Assembly (NCBI GenBank): GCA_003611805.1
Contig: RAYM01000015.1
Coordinates: 62,001 to 126,000 of the forward strand
Length of the DNA: 64,000 nt
Direction: 5' to 3'
Origin: a bacterium 1xD42-87
Lineage (GTDB): Bacteria; Bacillota; Clostridia; Lachnospirales; Lachnospiraceae
This document shows, one piece after another, positions 16,237 to 22,942 of this stretch. The position numbers were made by a program, and so were the translations under genes. Each line of letters opens with the position of its first letter. Positions within the stretch are counted from its first letter, which is position 1. The notes under the pieces were generated by a model. It saw only the letters and a list, made by a program, of their open reading frames with translations. It was not told the origin of the DNA and did not search any database.

Positions 16237-16416
16237 ATGGCAAAGAAAAATTATTATTGTATTAAAGCGAGTAAAGGAAATGCATGTGATACTATTTCTT
16301 TTGAGAAAGATGAAGATGATATGATTTGTATTTGCATGGAAGGTGAAGAATTAAGGTTTACTGTAAAAGAAGCAAAAGAAATTGCGGATAAACTGAGAAA
16401 ATGTGCGAATGAATAG
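16237..16416 (+). CDS. Very small hypothetical protein
   Basis: 59 residues starting 12 nt after the fic stop behind GAGAGGAAAT. Four cysteines (YYCIKASKGNAC, ICICMEGEELRF), strand-rich then helix. Probably co-translated with fic. Unknown. Confidence 0.45.
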   Translation: MAKKNYYCIKASKGNACDTISFEKDEDDMICICMEGEELRFTVKEAKEIADKLRKCANE

Positions 16417-16457
16417 AAATGAATGTTCAGTTTTATGATATATAGGAGAAAATTAAT

Positions 16458-16874
16458 TTGAAAACATTATATATGTGTGAAATTTGTGGAAGACAATCTG
16501 AAGATAAAGATGATATTGAAAAGTGTGAAAATGTAGGTGTACCAGCTCCGTTGGTAAATATAGGAGATATAATATATTTTAATGATTGCAAAGAAACGCC
16601 CATATTATTTGGAAATGAAAAACTTATTACAAAAATTTCTAATACAGGCAGTTTATATGATACCATGAGAAAAGCAAGAGTATTTTTAAATCAATTGTTG
16701 AGGTATAAAGTTCAAAATATTATCGTAGATGGTCATGAGATAGAATATAGATTACAAGGTATAAAAGGTGAATCTATTAATTTTTCAGCATCAGATGATT
16801 TAAAAACTTTTTGGAGATATCCTGTTATTTATGGGAATGATTTTATGCAAGAAATATTAGATAAGTATAATTGA
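16458..16874 (+). CDS. Zinc-finger-like hypothetical protein
   Basis: 138 residues from TTG 16458 (TAGGAGA upstream). C7-x2-C10-x12-C23 (MCEICGRQSEDKDDIEKC) is a metal-binding start with the same spacing as in the 85-residue protein at 22683. The remainder is beta-rich. A nucleic-acid-binding role is plausible but unproven. Confidence 0.5.
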   Translation: MKTLYMCEICGRQSEDKDDIEKCENVGVPAPLVNIGDIIYFNDCKETPILFGNEKLITKISNTGSLYDTMRKARVFLNQLLRYKVQNIIVDGHEIEYRLQGIKGESINFSASDDLKTFWRYPVIYGNDFMQEILDKYN

Positions 16875-16917
16875 CAGATAAAAGTGAAATTTTAAGGATA
16901 AATATAGAGGTAGAAAT

Positions 16918-17139
16918 ATGACAGGAGATAAGTATAGAGTAAAATGTGATTGTCAGATTAGCAGATTTAAGTTAAAGCAAGGTGATATATTGATTGAATT
17001 TGGTGCATATAACTTTGAAACAGAAGAATATGAAGATGGTGGCGAATACAACGATCTTAGAAATAATAATTATGAATATATATGTGATGTTGGCAGTCAA
17101 TTCTCAAAAGAGAATTTAGAGAAAATGGAAATAAAATAA
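16918..17139 (+). CDS. Hypothetical protein
   Basis: 73 residues (MTGDKYRVKCDCQISRFKLK start), small beta-barrel-like with an acidic middle. AGAGGTAGAA lies upstream. Unknown. Confidence 0.5.
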   Translation: MTGDKYRVKCDCQISRFKLKQGDILIEFGAYNFETEEYEDGGEYNDLRNNNYEYICDVGSQFSKENLEKMEIK

Positions 17140-17159
17140 CTATTTCAGGAGGAATGAGC

Positions 17160-17204
17160 ATGTTCGAAATCATAAATGTAAGAGTCCACATATGTATCCT
17201 GTAA
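17160..17204 (+). CDS. Candidate leader peptide
   Basis: A 14-codon frame (MFEIINVRVHICIL) begins at ATG 17160 with a perfect AGGAGG (17147-17152) 7 nt upstream. It runs through the left arm of the outer stem (17180-17187) and ends inside the left arm of the inner hairpin of the leader of the next gene. Good spacing and placement suggest translation of this peptide remodels the leader. Its translation is inferred. Confidence 0.45.
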   Translation: MFEIINVRVHICIL

Positions 17205-17261
17205 ACATTTCCAGCCTTGATAGGTGTTTACAGGGTGCAAATAATATCAAGGAGGACTCTT
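17180..17261 (+). promoter_or_regulatory. Folded leader that sequesters a ribosome binding site
   Basis: Outer stem: AAGAGTCC (17180-17187) pairs exactly with GGACTCTT (17254-17261). The latter overlaps the Shine-Dalgarno GGAGG (17251-17255) of the gene at 17264. Inner stem: CCTGTAAACA (17198-17207) pairs exactly with TGTTTACAGG (17225-17234) around a 17-nt loop. The geometry is that of a translational switch. Confidence 0.6.
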
Positions 17262-17263
17262 CT

Positions 17264-17518
17264 ATGGAGAAAGAACAAAGAGGTACAGAATATCGGAGGT
17301 ATATAAGAAGTAAGGCAATATTAAGAAAGAAGCGTATAAGTAACTCAGTATATGGACTTGATTGGTATAAACATGATGGACAATATTCAAAGGGGAAAAT
17401 ACATTGTGGCTGCGGATTGTGTAAATTTGGCAAGAGATATGGATTGCCGACAACTAGGGATATGCGAGAGAAATTAAGAGAGCGCATATTATTAGATGAT
17501 TATAAAAAGACACAATGA
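17264..17518 (+). CDS. Small basic cysteine-containing protein
   Basis: 84 residues from ATG 17264, set by the GGAGG at 17251. Very basic (RRYIRSKAILRKKRISNSVY) with a central HCGCGLCKFGKRYG motif and a closing helix (MREKLRERILLDDYKK). The basic character and the cysteine cluster suggest a nucleic-acid binder. Its leader is highly structured and it is followed by a strong terminator, so it is an independently controlled last gene. I do not know a family name. Confidence 0.6.
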   Translation: MEKEQRGTEYRRYIRSKAILRKKRISNSVYGLDWYKHDGQYSKGKIHCGCGLCKFGKRYGLPTTRDMREKLRERILLDDYKKTQ

Positions 17519-17541
17519 AAAATTTTTTGCAAAGAACACTG

Positions 17542-17575
17542 AAAGCGATACAAATAAATGTATCGCTTTTATTAA
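17542..17575 (+). terminator. Strong rho-independent terminator
   Basis: AAAGCGATACA (17542-17552) pairs exactly with TGTATCGCTTT (17559-17569) around AATAAA and ends in T residues. It closes the large left operon. Confidence 0.9.
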
Positions 17576-17579
17576 TATA

Positions 17580-17754
17580 GAAACCATAATTTTATCTTTT
17601 ATAGTAGATAGTATAACATAGAAAAAGCCTTATTTCTACATTAAGAATATGGAAGTAATGGATAAAACTGTAATATGAACCGACACTCAAAAAATATAAA
17701 AGTGTGCAAAATAGGCACTTTCTCATACGGAAAACAAGATAAAATTATGGTTTC
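17580..17754. repeat. Intergenic element bounded by a perfect 19-bp inverted repeat
   Basis: GAAACCATAATTTTATCTT at 17580-17598 recurs as its exact reverse complement at 17736-17754 with 137 bp between. The interior encodes nothing convincing. It holds an extended -10-like motif (TGTTATACT) on the - strand and a short hairpin near 17700-17720. There is no target-site duplication I can see. It may be a MITE remnant, an invertible segment or a long RNA stem. The rest of the 17571-17903 gap shows no gene. Confidence 0.65.
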
Positions 17755-17903
17755 ATTTTTTTAAAATATATGATTTCCTGAAAATGACGAAATGATGATT
17801 AAAATATGAAATAGGATATCAATAGTAAGATTTTTTGTAGAATAATTTGGTAGTGAAGTTTTAATTAAGAGTCCAGTTTAATGTACATGAAAAACGTTAT
17901 TAT

Positions 17904-18146
17904 TTATTCAGTTGAATTGCCTTTATTTATAAAATGAATTGGATCAATAATGTTTTCGCTTTCGATAACTTCATTTACACTACATTCAAGTGCTGTACAA
18001 ATTTTTTGCAAAACATCAAATTGAATAGCTGAAGTTTTACCATTACATAAATTATTAATAGTAGATGCAGCAATTCCAGTTGTTTGAGCAAGCCAATATT
18101 GTGAATGTCCCTTTTGTTGTAAAGTATTATTTAAAGTAATTTGCAT
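17904..18146 (-). CDS. XRE family transcriptional regulator
   Basis: 80 residues, the only convincing - strand gene. It has a Cro/C1-type helix-turn-helix at about residues 14-60: SQYWLAQTTGIAASTINNLC is helix-turn-recognition helix, then NGKTSAIQFDVLQKICTALE. AAGGAGA precedes the ATG. It is divergent from the MazF-like gene, with promoters and a repeated 12-bp motif between, so it probably represses that promoter and its own. A -10-like TATAAT lies on the - strand near 18170-18175. Confidence 0.85.
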   Translation of the reverse strand: MQITLNNTLQQKGHSQYWLAQTTGIAASTINNLCNGKTSAIQFDVLQKICTALECSVNEVIESENIIDPIHFINKGNSTE

Positions 18147-18201
18147 TAAAGATATTCTCCTTATTATATAGAATTATATTAACAAAAATATTTGCTTTTT
18201 G

Positions 18202-18242
18202 CAATAATTAGTGTTGACAATAATTAGTGCATAAACTATAAT
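18202..18242 (+). promoter_or_regulatory. mazF promoter with tandem operator-like repeats
   Basis: TTGACA (18214-18219), a 17-bp spacer and TATAAT (18237-18242) match the consensus promoter exactly. CAATAATTAGTG occurs twice (18202-18213 and 18218-18229), 16 bp apart, with the second copy overlapping the -35 and spacer. The placement suits binding by the divergent XRE regulator. Confidence 0.8.
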
Positions 18243-18298
18243 ATGAAGTATCAAGAGTAAATGTAGGACATACATAAAGCTATGAGAGGAGGAAAGCT

Positions 18299-18727
18299 AT
18301 GAGGATGTTTGATATTTTTTATGCTAATTTATCAAAAAATGCCGTACAATCTGAGCAAGGCGGCATTCGTCCAGTTATTGTCATCCAAAATGATGTTGGA
18401 AATAAATATAGTCCTACAGTGATTGTGCTTCCTATAACTTCGGAAATTAAAAAGGAGAATATGCCAACTCATTGTATATTACACAAAACTTATAGAAATG
18501 GATTAGAAGTGGATTCTATGGTGTTAGCTGAACAAATTCGGGTTATTGATAAAAGCAGATTGTTAAATAAAATTGGTTACTTAGACGATGCTAATGAGCA
18601 AAATGATGTTATAAACACATATCTTGCCAATATTACAGGAAAGAAGAGATATACATCTATGTGGTCTAAAGTAGTTAATATGATTTTCAAATTAGTTAAG
18701 GAGGGTGAGTATGGGAGAGCAGCTTAG
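18299..18727 (+). CDS. MazF/PemK-like mRNA interferase
   Basis: 142 residues; the MazF fold is about 1-115. Typical MazF strings are present: FYANLSKNAVQSEQGGIRPV then IVIQNDVGN, the SPTVIVLPITSE strand, and DSMVLAEQIRVIDKSRL. MazF toxins cut mRNA at short single-stranded motifs. No classical MazE lies upstream. The candidates for control are the divergent XRE protein and the overlapping downstream gene. The C-terminal 25 residues are extra. AGGAGG lies 6 nt before the ATG. Confidence 0.85.
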   Translation: MRMFDIFYANLSKNAVQSEQGGIRPVIVIQNDVGNKYSPTVIVLPITSEIKKENMPTHCILHKTYRNGLEVDSMVLAEQIRVIDKSRLLNKIGYLDDANEQNDVINTYLANITGKKRYTSMWSKVVNMIFKLVKEGEYGRAA

Positions 18728-19004
18728 ATTTGTGAGCAAAGAAGAAGCACATAAATTGATTGATGCAATGCCAGGCAATTGTGTATTAGTTATAAAATAT
18801 AATAATATTATTGGAATGTCTGATAATGAAAAATATGTTAAGAAAAAGAGAGGTAAAAGATATGTAGATAAATCTGAGACGTTAGTATTAGTTGATAGTA
18901 GACCTATATTAACCTTGAATCTACATGATAAATTTATTAAGGATTTTTCAGAATACAATAGAGAAAATATAGTAAGGAGTATAATGTTAGCAAAACTGGA
19001 ATAA
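18711..19004 (+). CDS. Small protein overlapping mazF (possible antitoxin)
   Basis: 97 residues from ATG 18711 (AAGGAGGGTGAG upstream), overlapping the end of mazF by 17 nt. Short strands and a basic patch (KYVKKKRGKRYVDK). The overlap and shared promoter would suit a cognate antitoxin or immunity factor, but no known antitoxin motif is visible, so this is a positional inference. Confidence 0.5.
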   Translation: MGEQLRFVSKEEAHKLIDAMPGNCVLVIKYNNIIGMSDNEKYVKKKRGKRYVDKSETLVLVDSRPILTLNLHDKFIKDFSEYNRENIVRSIMLAKLE

Positions 19005-19009
19005 AATAA

Positions 19010-19061
19010 CGAACGCTTGTTCGAGAAAATTATTGACAAATAAAAACACATGTTCTATACT
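19010..19061 (+). promoter_or_regulatory. Promoter with putative LexA (SOS) box
   Basis: CGAACGCTTGTTCG at 19010-19023 is a perfect palindrome containing the GAAC-N4-GTTC core recognised by Gram-positive LexA/DinR. TTGACA (19033-19038), a 17-bp spacer and TATACT (19056-19061) follow 9 bp later. The promoter would transcribe the folded region and the two tRNAs. SOS control is inference from the box. Confidence 0.65.
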
Positions 19062-19084
19062 TATGATTGTTAAAAGCAATTAAA

Positions 19085-19265
19085 CATAAAAGACCCATCC
19101 TCAAGCGGTGCTACCAACACCATCGGATAGGTCTTCTACATACACACAAATTCGATGCCATAAGGCTAGAATTTGAAACGCAGAATGCGCTTAAAGTTAT
19201 TTTACATATTTGAAAGATTAAAGTCAAGCAATTTCAAGCGATTCTGCAAAAAAATTCAAATTAGA
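19085..19265 (+). ncRNA. Candidate structured RNA upstream of tRNA genes
   Basis: Between the promoter at 19033 and tRNA-Gln there is no plausible gene but several nested stems. AAGACC-C-ATCC (19090-19100) pairs with GGAT-A-GGTCTT (19125-19135) and encloses GGTG/CACC. AATTC..GCC pairs with GGC..GAATT (19149-19173). GCAGAATGCGCTT (19180-19192) pairs with AAGCGATTCTGC (19236-19247) with one bulge. The density of pairing suggests a functional RNA or a processed tRNA leader. I cannot name a class. Confidence 0.5.
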
Positions 19266-19288
19266 AAATAACTAAATATTGTGTTTAA

Positions 19289-19360
19289 TGGGCTATTGCC
19301 AAGCGGCAAGGCACAGGACTTTGACTCCTGCATTCGCTGGTTCGAATCCAGCTAGCCCAG
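19289..19360 (+). tRNA. tRNA-Gln (anticodon TTG)
   Basis: A 72-nt cloverleaf. The acceptor TGGGCTA pairs with TAGCCCA, with G as discriminator. The D arm is GCC...GGC, the anticodon stem CAGGA/TCCTG carries loop CTTTGAC with TTG at 19321-19323, and the T arm is GCTGG-TTCGAAT-CCAGC. CCA is not encoded. Confidence 0.93.
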
Positions 19361-19364
19361 TTAT

Positions 19365-19438
19365 GGATCCTTATTTCAGTTGGTTAGAAATCTCGGCTCA
19401 TAACCGAGCAGTCCTGGGTTCGAGTCCCAGAGGATCCA
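19365..19438 (+). tRNA. tRNA-Met (anticodon CAT)
   Basis: A 74-nt cloverleaf four bases after tRNA-Gln. The acceptor GGATCCT pairs with AGGATCC, with A as discriminator. The D arm is TTTC/GAAA, the anticodon stem CTCGG/CCGAG carries loop CTCATAA with CAT at 19399-19401, and the T arm is CTGGG/CCCAG. It is an elongator-type or lysidine-modified Ile2 form; the initiator C1-A72 mismatch pattern is absent. CCA is not encoded. Confidence 0.9.
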
Positions 19439-19444
19439 TTAAAT

Positions 19445-19472
19445 CAGTGTTTTAAGCACACTGTATTTTTTA
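19445..19472 (+). terminator. Terminator after the tRNA genes
   Basis: CAGTGT (19445-19450) pairs with ACACTG (19458-19463), followed by TATTTTTTAT. Confidence 0.75.
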
Positions 19473-19512
19473 TACCCATTTTTAGGGAATCAATAAGAAA
19501 GGATGAAGAAAA

Positions 19513-20130
19513 ATGGACTATGTAATTAAAAATTATAAGAATCTGTACATTCGACTCAATAAAAACGGAACACCTGTTACATGTGCAGAACATGAAAAAA
19601 CATTATTTGAGCAGTCAAAAGCAAAGAATATTTTTGATAGTTTGCCAAAAACATTGAAAAGATTAAATTTTAAGGTAGAACCTATTTTGGATGTTGGGCA
19701 AAATAAATTAAATTCATCCGAGGATAGAAAAACAATAAAAAATGAAAATTACATAATTCCTGATCAAATCACACAATGGATTGAGAAATTTGGAATATGT
19801 GATGACATATTGAAAGAAGCGCAAAAGAGAAAAGAAGAACTGGTCAGATTATTATCTGATGCAGATAAAGAATTTAGTAATATGGTACATAAAGTTGAAC
19901 TCGAAGAAAAAATAGATATGTACGGTGCTTGGGAAGAGAGAAATAAGTGGAGAAAGAATAGAAGAAAGAGAAGAGAAATAAAAGATGAGTTACTAATTAT
20001 TTCAAATGTATTGAAAATGGATTTTAGAAATCTTGATAGAAGTACAATTGATAAAGTTGTTAGAGGATTAGCAAAAAGAAAATTTACATACCGAGTAGTC
20101 GAAGAGGAGGAAACAGAAAATGTTGTGTAA
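19513..20130 (+). CDS. Hypothetical protein with basic helical C-terminus
   Basis: 205 residues. The N-terminal 60 residues are beta-rich (YVIKNYKNLYIRLNKNGTPV). Residues about 95-160 form a long charged helix rich in lysine and arginine (NKWRKNRRKRREIKDELL), a possible coiled coil or nucleic-acid-binding arm. It is the first gene of the operon that leads to the sigma factor. Not recognised. Confidence 0.55.
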   Translation: MDYVIKNYKNLYIRLNKNGTPVTCAEHEKTLFEQSKAKNIFDSLPKTLKRLNFKVEPILDVGQNKLNSSEDRKTIKNENYIIPDQITQWIEKFGICDDILKEAQKRKEELVRLLSDADKEFSNMVHKVELEEKIDMYGAWEERNKWRKNRRKRREIKDELLIISNVLKMDFRNLDRSTIDKVVRGLAKRKFTYRVVEEEETENVV

Positions 20131-20302
20131 AAGATGTATGACTGTAATGGCAACTGGCACTACATACGAGCAAAGAAGAGATGGTAAATCTTCAGCAAGA
20201 AGGTTTCACGAATGTAAAAGGTGTCATGATAAGGTTTATACTAAAGAACCAAATTTTCAGGAATGTATGAATAAGGCATCAAATAGATGTAGAAATAAAT
20301 AA
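20120..20302 (+). CDS. Small zinc-ribbon protein
   Basis: 60 residues overlapping the previous gene by 11 nt. C3-x2-C6 and C32-x2-C35 (LCKRCM, HECKRCHDKVYTKEP) form a compact treble-clef-like zinc ribbon, with further cysteines at the basic C-terminus. Many phage zinc ribbons contact nucleic acid or RNA polymerase; its position just before a sigma factor gene is suggestive only. Confidence 0.6.
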   Translation: MLCKRCMTVMATGTTYEQRRDGKSSARRFHECKRCHDKVYTKEPNFQECMNKASNRCRNK

Positions 20303-20331
20303 TACATAAAATCATAGAGAGGTGTATCATT

Positions 20332-20967
20332 ATGGATCAGATAATCATACCTGAATATATGGAGCCAATAGTAGTTTCATATTATCAGAATAATGCAAAG
20401 AAATTAAATAATGTGGTGGACAAAATTTTACTTAAACTTCATTTTGTTGATATTGACAAGAATGACTTTTATTCTTTGGCAAATGAGGTTTTTATGTATA
20501 CGGTTAGGGATTATGACAAATCACAATCATTTGATGGTTTTTTATATTCTTGCTTATATAAGAGATTTTGTACAGAAATGACAAGTAGAAAAAGAGATAA
20601 GAGGTGTACTAAAGTAAAAGTTAAAGAAAAAAATGAAAAAGGAGAAGTAATTGAGAAGATTGTAATTATACCTGATGTAAGTATATATTCACCAATTGGA
20701 GAAGATGAAAGTTCTACTATTGAAGATATGATAGCAGATGAAACCACTATTGAAAAAGAAGTTTTTGATAAAAATGAAGAAGGATATAGTAAGAAAATGC
20801 TTTTGTATTTGAACAGACTTTCAAATCTTCAGAAAGAGGTATTAAGGCTTAATATAGCGGGCTATCTTCCAAATGAGATTAGAGAAGAATTACATATAAG
20901 TGAAAAACAATATGCAGATTGTTATGCTGCTATTCATTCATATAGAAATGTTTCAGTGTTGTTTTAA
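20332..20967 (+). CDS. Sigma-70 family RNA polymerase sigma factor
   Basis: 211 residues. Residues about 40-90 (DFYSLANEVFMYTVRDYDKS, FDGFLYSCLYKRFCTEM) resemble sigma region 2, including the aromatic/basic -10 recognition helix. IEDMIAD near 130 is the usual linker motif. Residues about 170-210 (LSNLQKEVLRLNIAGYLPNE, REELHISEKQYADCYAAI) are region 4 with a helix-turn-helix for the -35. It would redirect host polymerase to element promoters. A lysine-rich insertion between regions 2 and 4 is unusual. Confidence 0.8.
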   Translation: MDQIIIPEYMEPIVVSYYQNNAKKLNNVVDKILLKLHFVDIDKNDFYSLANEVFMYTVRDYDKSQSFDGFLYSCLYKRFCTEMTSRKRDKRCTKVKVKEKNEKGEVIEKIVIIPDVSIYSPIGEDESSTIEDMIADETTIEKEVFDKNEEGYSKKMLLYLNRLSNLQKEVLRLNIAGYLPNEIREELHISEKQYADCYAAIHSYRNVSVLF

Positions 20968-21001
20968 TTGATATAAAAGAGAATAATGGGAGGAATTTAA
21001 A

Positions 21002-22375
21002 ATGGCAAGACCTAGAAAACAAACCTATACTTTGGACATGTATCTAAAGAAGAACCGGAAGGGAGACATTGATAACAATGCAGATGTTCAGAGAAATTTT
21101 GTCTGGAATAATGAGCAGATCAATGAACTGATCGTCACCGTACTGACAGATGACTATATTCCTCCCATTATTCTCGGAGAAGAATCTAATTCAAGATTAC
21201 ATATTGTGGATGGCGGTCAAAGGACAGCAGCGTTAATAAAATATAGATATGGAAATCATAAGATAACATCTTCTATAGAAAACTCTATTATACCTTACAA
21301 GAAAAAGACATTGGACAAAGATGGAAAAACAATATATGAGGATACTGTATTTGATATAAAAAACAAGACTTTTGAAAAACTTCCTGATGAATTAAAGGAA
21401 AAGTTTGATGAATATCAGATTGAAACAGTTATTCATGAATCTTGTGATAGCTTTATAATTTCCAGATATATCAAAAGATATAATAATCATGTAGCCATGA
21501 ATACTGAACAGAAAGCTTTTACATACATTGATAAATTTGCAAGTCGAATCAGAGAAATCGTTAATAGTAAATTCTTTGTTGAGTGTAACAATTATTCTGA
21601 AAAGGATAAGACAAAGGGTGTTGTTGAGAGAATAGTTGTAGAATCTATGATGTGTATGAATCATTTCGACAATTGGAAAACGCAGCCAAAACCGGCCTTT
21701 AAATATCTTAACGACCATGCTGCTGAGGAAGAATTTGATATGTTTGCTGATAATCTGCATAGGCTTGAAAATATCATAACCGTCGATATTAAGAACATAT
21801 TTAATAAAAAAGATTCCTTTGTATTCCTTACGCTGTTTGATAAATTTACACGGCTTGAATTAGATGATGAGAAGTTTGTTGGGTTTCTAAGAGAGTTTCA
21901 ATGCAAATTGCGTCCAGTCAAAAGAAATGATAAAGGGTTATTGTTTGATGAAATTGATAAAGATGCAAGTACAAAGGATAAGCAGGTAATAACTGATAAA
22001 TTGCATATGCTTGAGAATCTGATGTTGGATTTTTTGCATATTGATAACACTAATTCCGCGCAAAGTAATATAGAGTCATTTATAGCTCAAAATCTTGATA
22101 TGGATGTAGAAACTGTTCAAGTTGATATGGATTTTTATAATGAGTCATTGAACGAATTATTAGATCATACAGTCAAGATTGATTCTAAATTGCGTAATGA
22201 AGCAAATAGACCTTCGTTGTTAGCAATGATGGTTTATTCATATAAAGAAGATAAGGATTTAGATAAATGGATGACCGAATACGCAAGGCAGAATAATACA
22301 TATTTTGTTGACCAGAAAAAGAATTTCTTACATATGAAAAATGATTTTGAACATTATCTTAAAAAATGTGCATAA
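21002..22375 (+). CDS. Long DUF262 domain protein
   Basis: 457 residues. QRNFVW (30-35) and VDGGQRT (69-75) identify DUF262 in the N-terminal fifth. The following 350 residues are mostly helical, with no DUF1524/HNH signature. It is the longest of four DUF262 proteins here and follows the sigma factor gene by 34 nt behind GGGAGG. An NTPase-like regulatory or anti-restriction role is possible but unproven. Confidence 0.7.
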   Translation: MARPRKQTYTLDMYLKKNRKGDIDNNADVQRNFVWNNEQINELIVTVLTDDYIPPIILGEESNSRLHIVDGGQRTAALIKYRYGNHKITSSIENSIIPYKKKTLDKDGKTIYEDTVFDIKNKTFEKLPDELKEKFDEYQIETVIHESCDSFIISRYIKRYNNHVAMNTEQKAFTYIDKFASRIREIVNSKFFVECNNYSEKDKTKGVVERIVVESMMCMNHFDNWKTQPKPAFKYLNDHAAEEEFDMFADNLHRLENIITVDIKNIFNKKDSFVFLTLFDKFTRLELDDEKFVGFLREFQCKLRPVKRNDKGLLFDEIDKDASTKDKQVITDKLHMLENLMLDFLHIDNTNSAQSNIESFIAQNLDMDVETVQVDMDFYNESLNELLDHTVKIDSKLRNEANRPSLLAMMVYSYKEDKDLDKWMTEYARQNNTYFVDQKKNFLHMKNDFEHYLKKCA

Positions 22376-22389
22376 AGGAGGCTAAAATT

Positions 22390-22644
22390 ATGTTGTATAT
22401 GAGTAATGACAGAAAAGGTATTTTTAAAACTGAACAGGAATGTTATGAGTATGAGCAACGGATCAAAAGAGAAAAAGAGAATGAAGAAAAATTGGAGAAG
22501 AAACGTCAGAGTAGATTGAATTCTATCAATAAAAAGTACGAAGATTTGCAGAAGGATATAGCTGAATATAAGAAAGATTATGGTACGAGGTTGGAAGGAT
22601 ATTTCACACCATTTCATGAACTTTTGAATATGCTGTATCGGTAA
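22390..22644 (+). CDS. Small coiled-coil protein
   Basis: 84 residues from ATG 22390 (AAGGAGG upstream). Residues 12-65 are an unbroken charged helix (CYEYEQRIKREKENEEKLEK and onward), predicting a coiled coil. Unknown. Confidence 0.5.
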   Translation: MLYMSNDRKGIFKTEQECYEYEQRIKREKENEEKLEKKRQSRLNSINKKYEDLQKDIAEYKKDYGTRLEGYFTPFHELLNMLYR

Positions 22645-22682
22645 GTTAAAAGCCGCATTTCATCGGGAAATATGGAGGAAAA

Positions 22683-22940
22683 ATGAAACAATACATAATT
22701 TATGAATGTGAAAATTGTGGTAAAAAATCCAAAGACAAAACTGAAATTATCAAGTGTGAAGCTGCTCATTTAAATCTTTCTGAAGATGAATATCAGAAAT
22801 GGGAGGATTTGAAACAAAATGTTAGATATGCGTCCCATATTGTAAGTACCTGTAAGAATGAGCAGACTGATAAAGAATTTGACTATGCAATTGCTGAATT
22901 AATGAATTTTGAGAAGCTGCATAGGATAGAGGAGAATTAG
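22683..22940 (+). CDS. Zinc-finger-like small protein
   Basis: 85 residues. C9-x2-C12-x12-C25-x3-H29 (YECENCGKKSKDKTEIIKC) forms a single zinc finger followed by helices. The same x12 spacing occurs at the start of the protein at 16458. It lies 2 nt before the Thg1-like gene, which is probably translationally coupled. Confidence 0.55.
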   Translation: MKQYIIYECENCGKKSKDKTEIIKCEAAHLNLSEDEYQKWEDLKQNVRYASHIVSTCKNEQTDKEFDYAIAELMNFEKLHRIEEN

Positions 22941-22942
22941 TT

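Noticed and set aside
17600-17735. Small protein gene inside the inverted-repeat element
   Set aside because: Only very short frames without ribosome sites are present on either strand.
19140-19260. A third tRNA gene before tRNA-Gln
   Set aside because: The stems are nested and irregular, with no TTCGA-type T loop or 7-bp acceptor in the right place; a structured RNA fits better.
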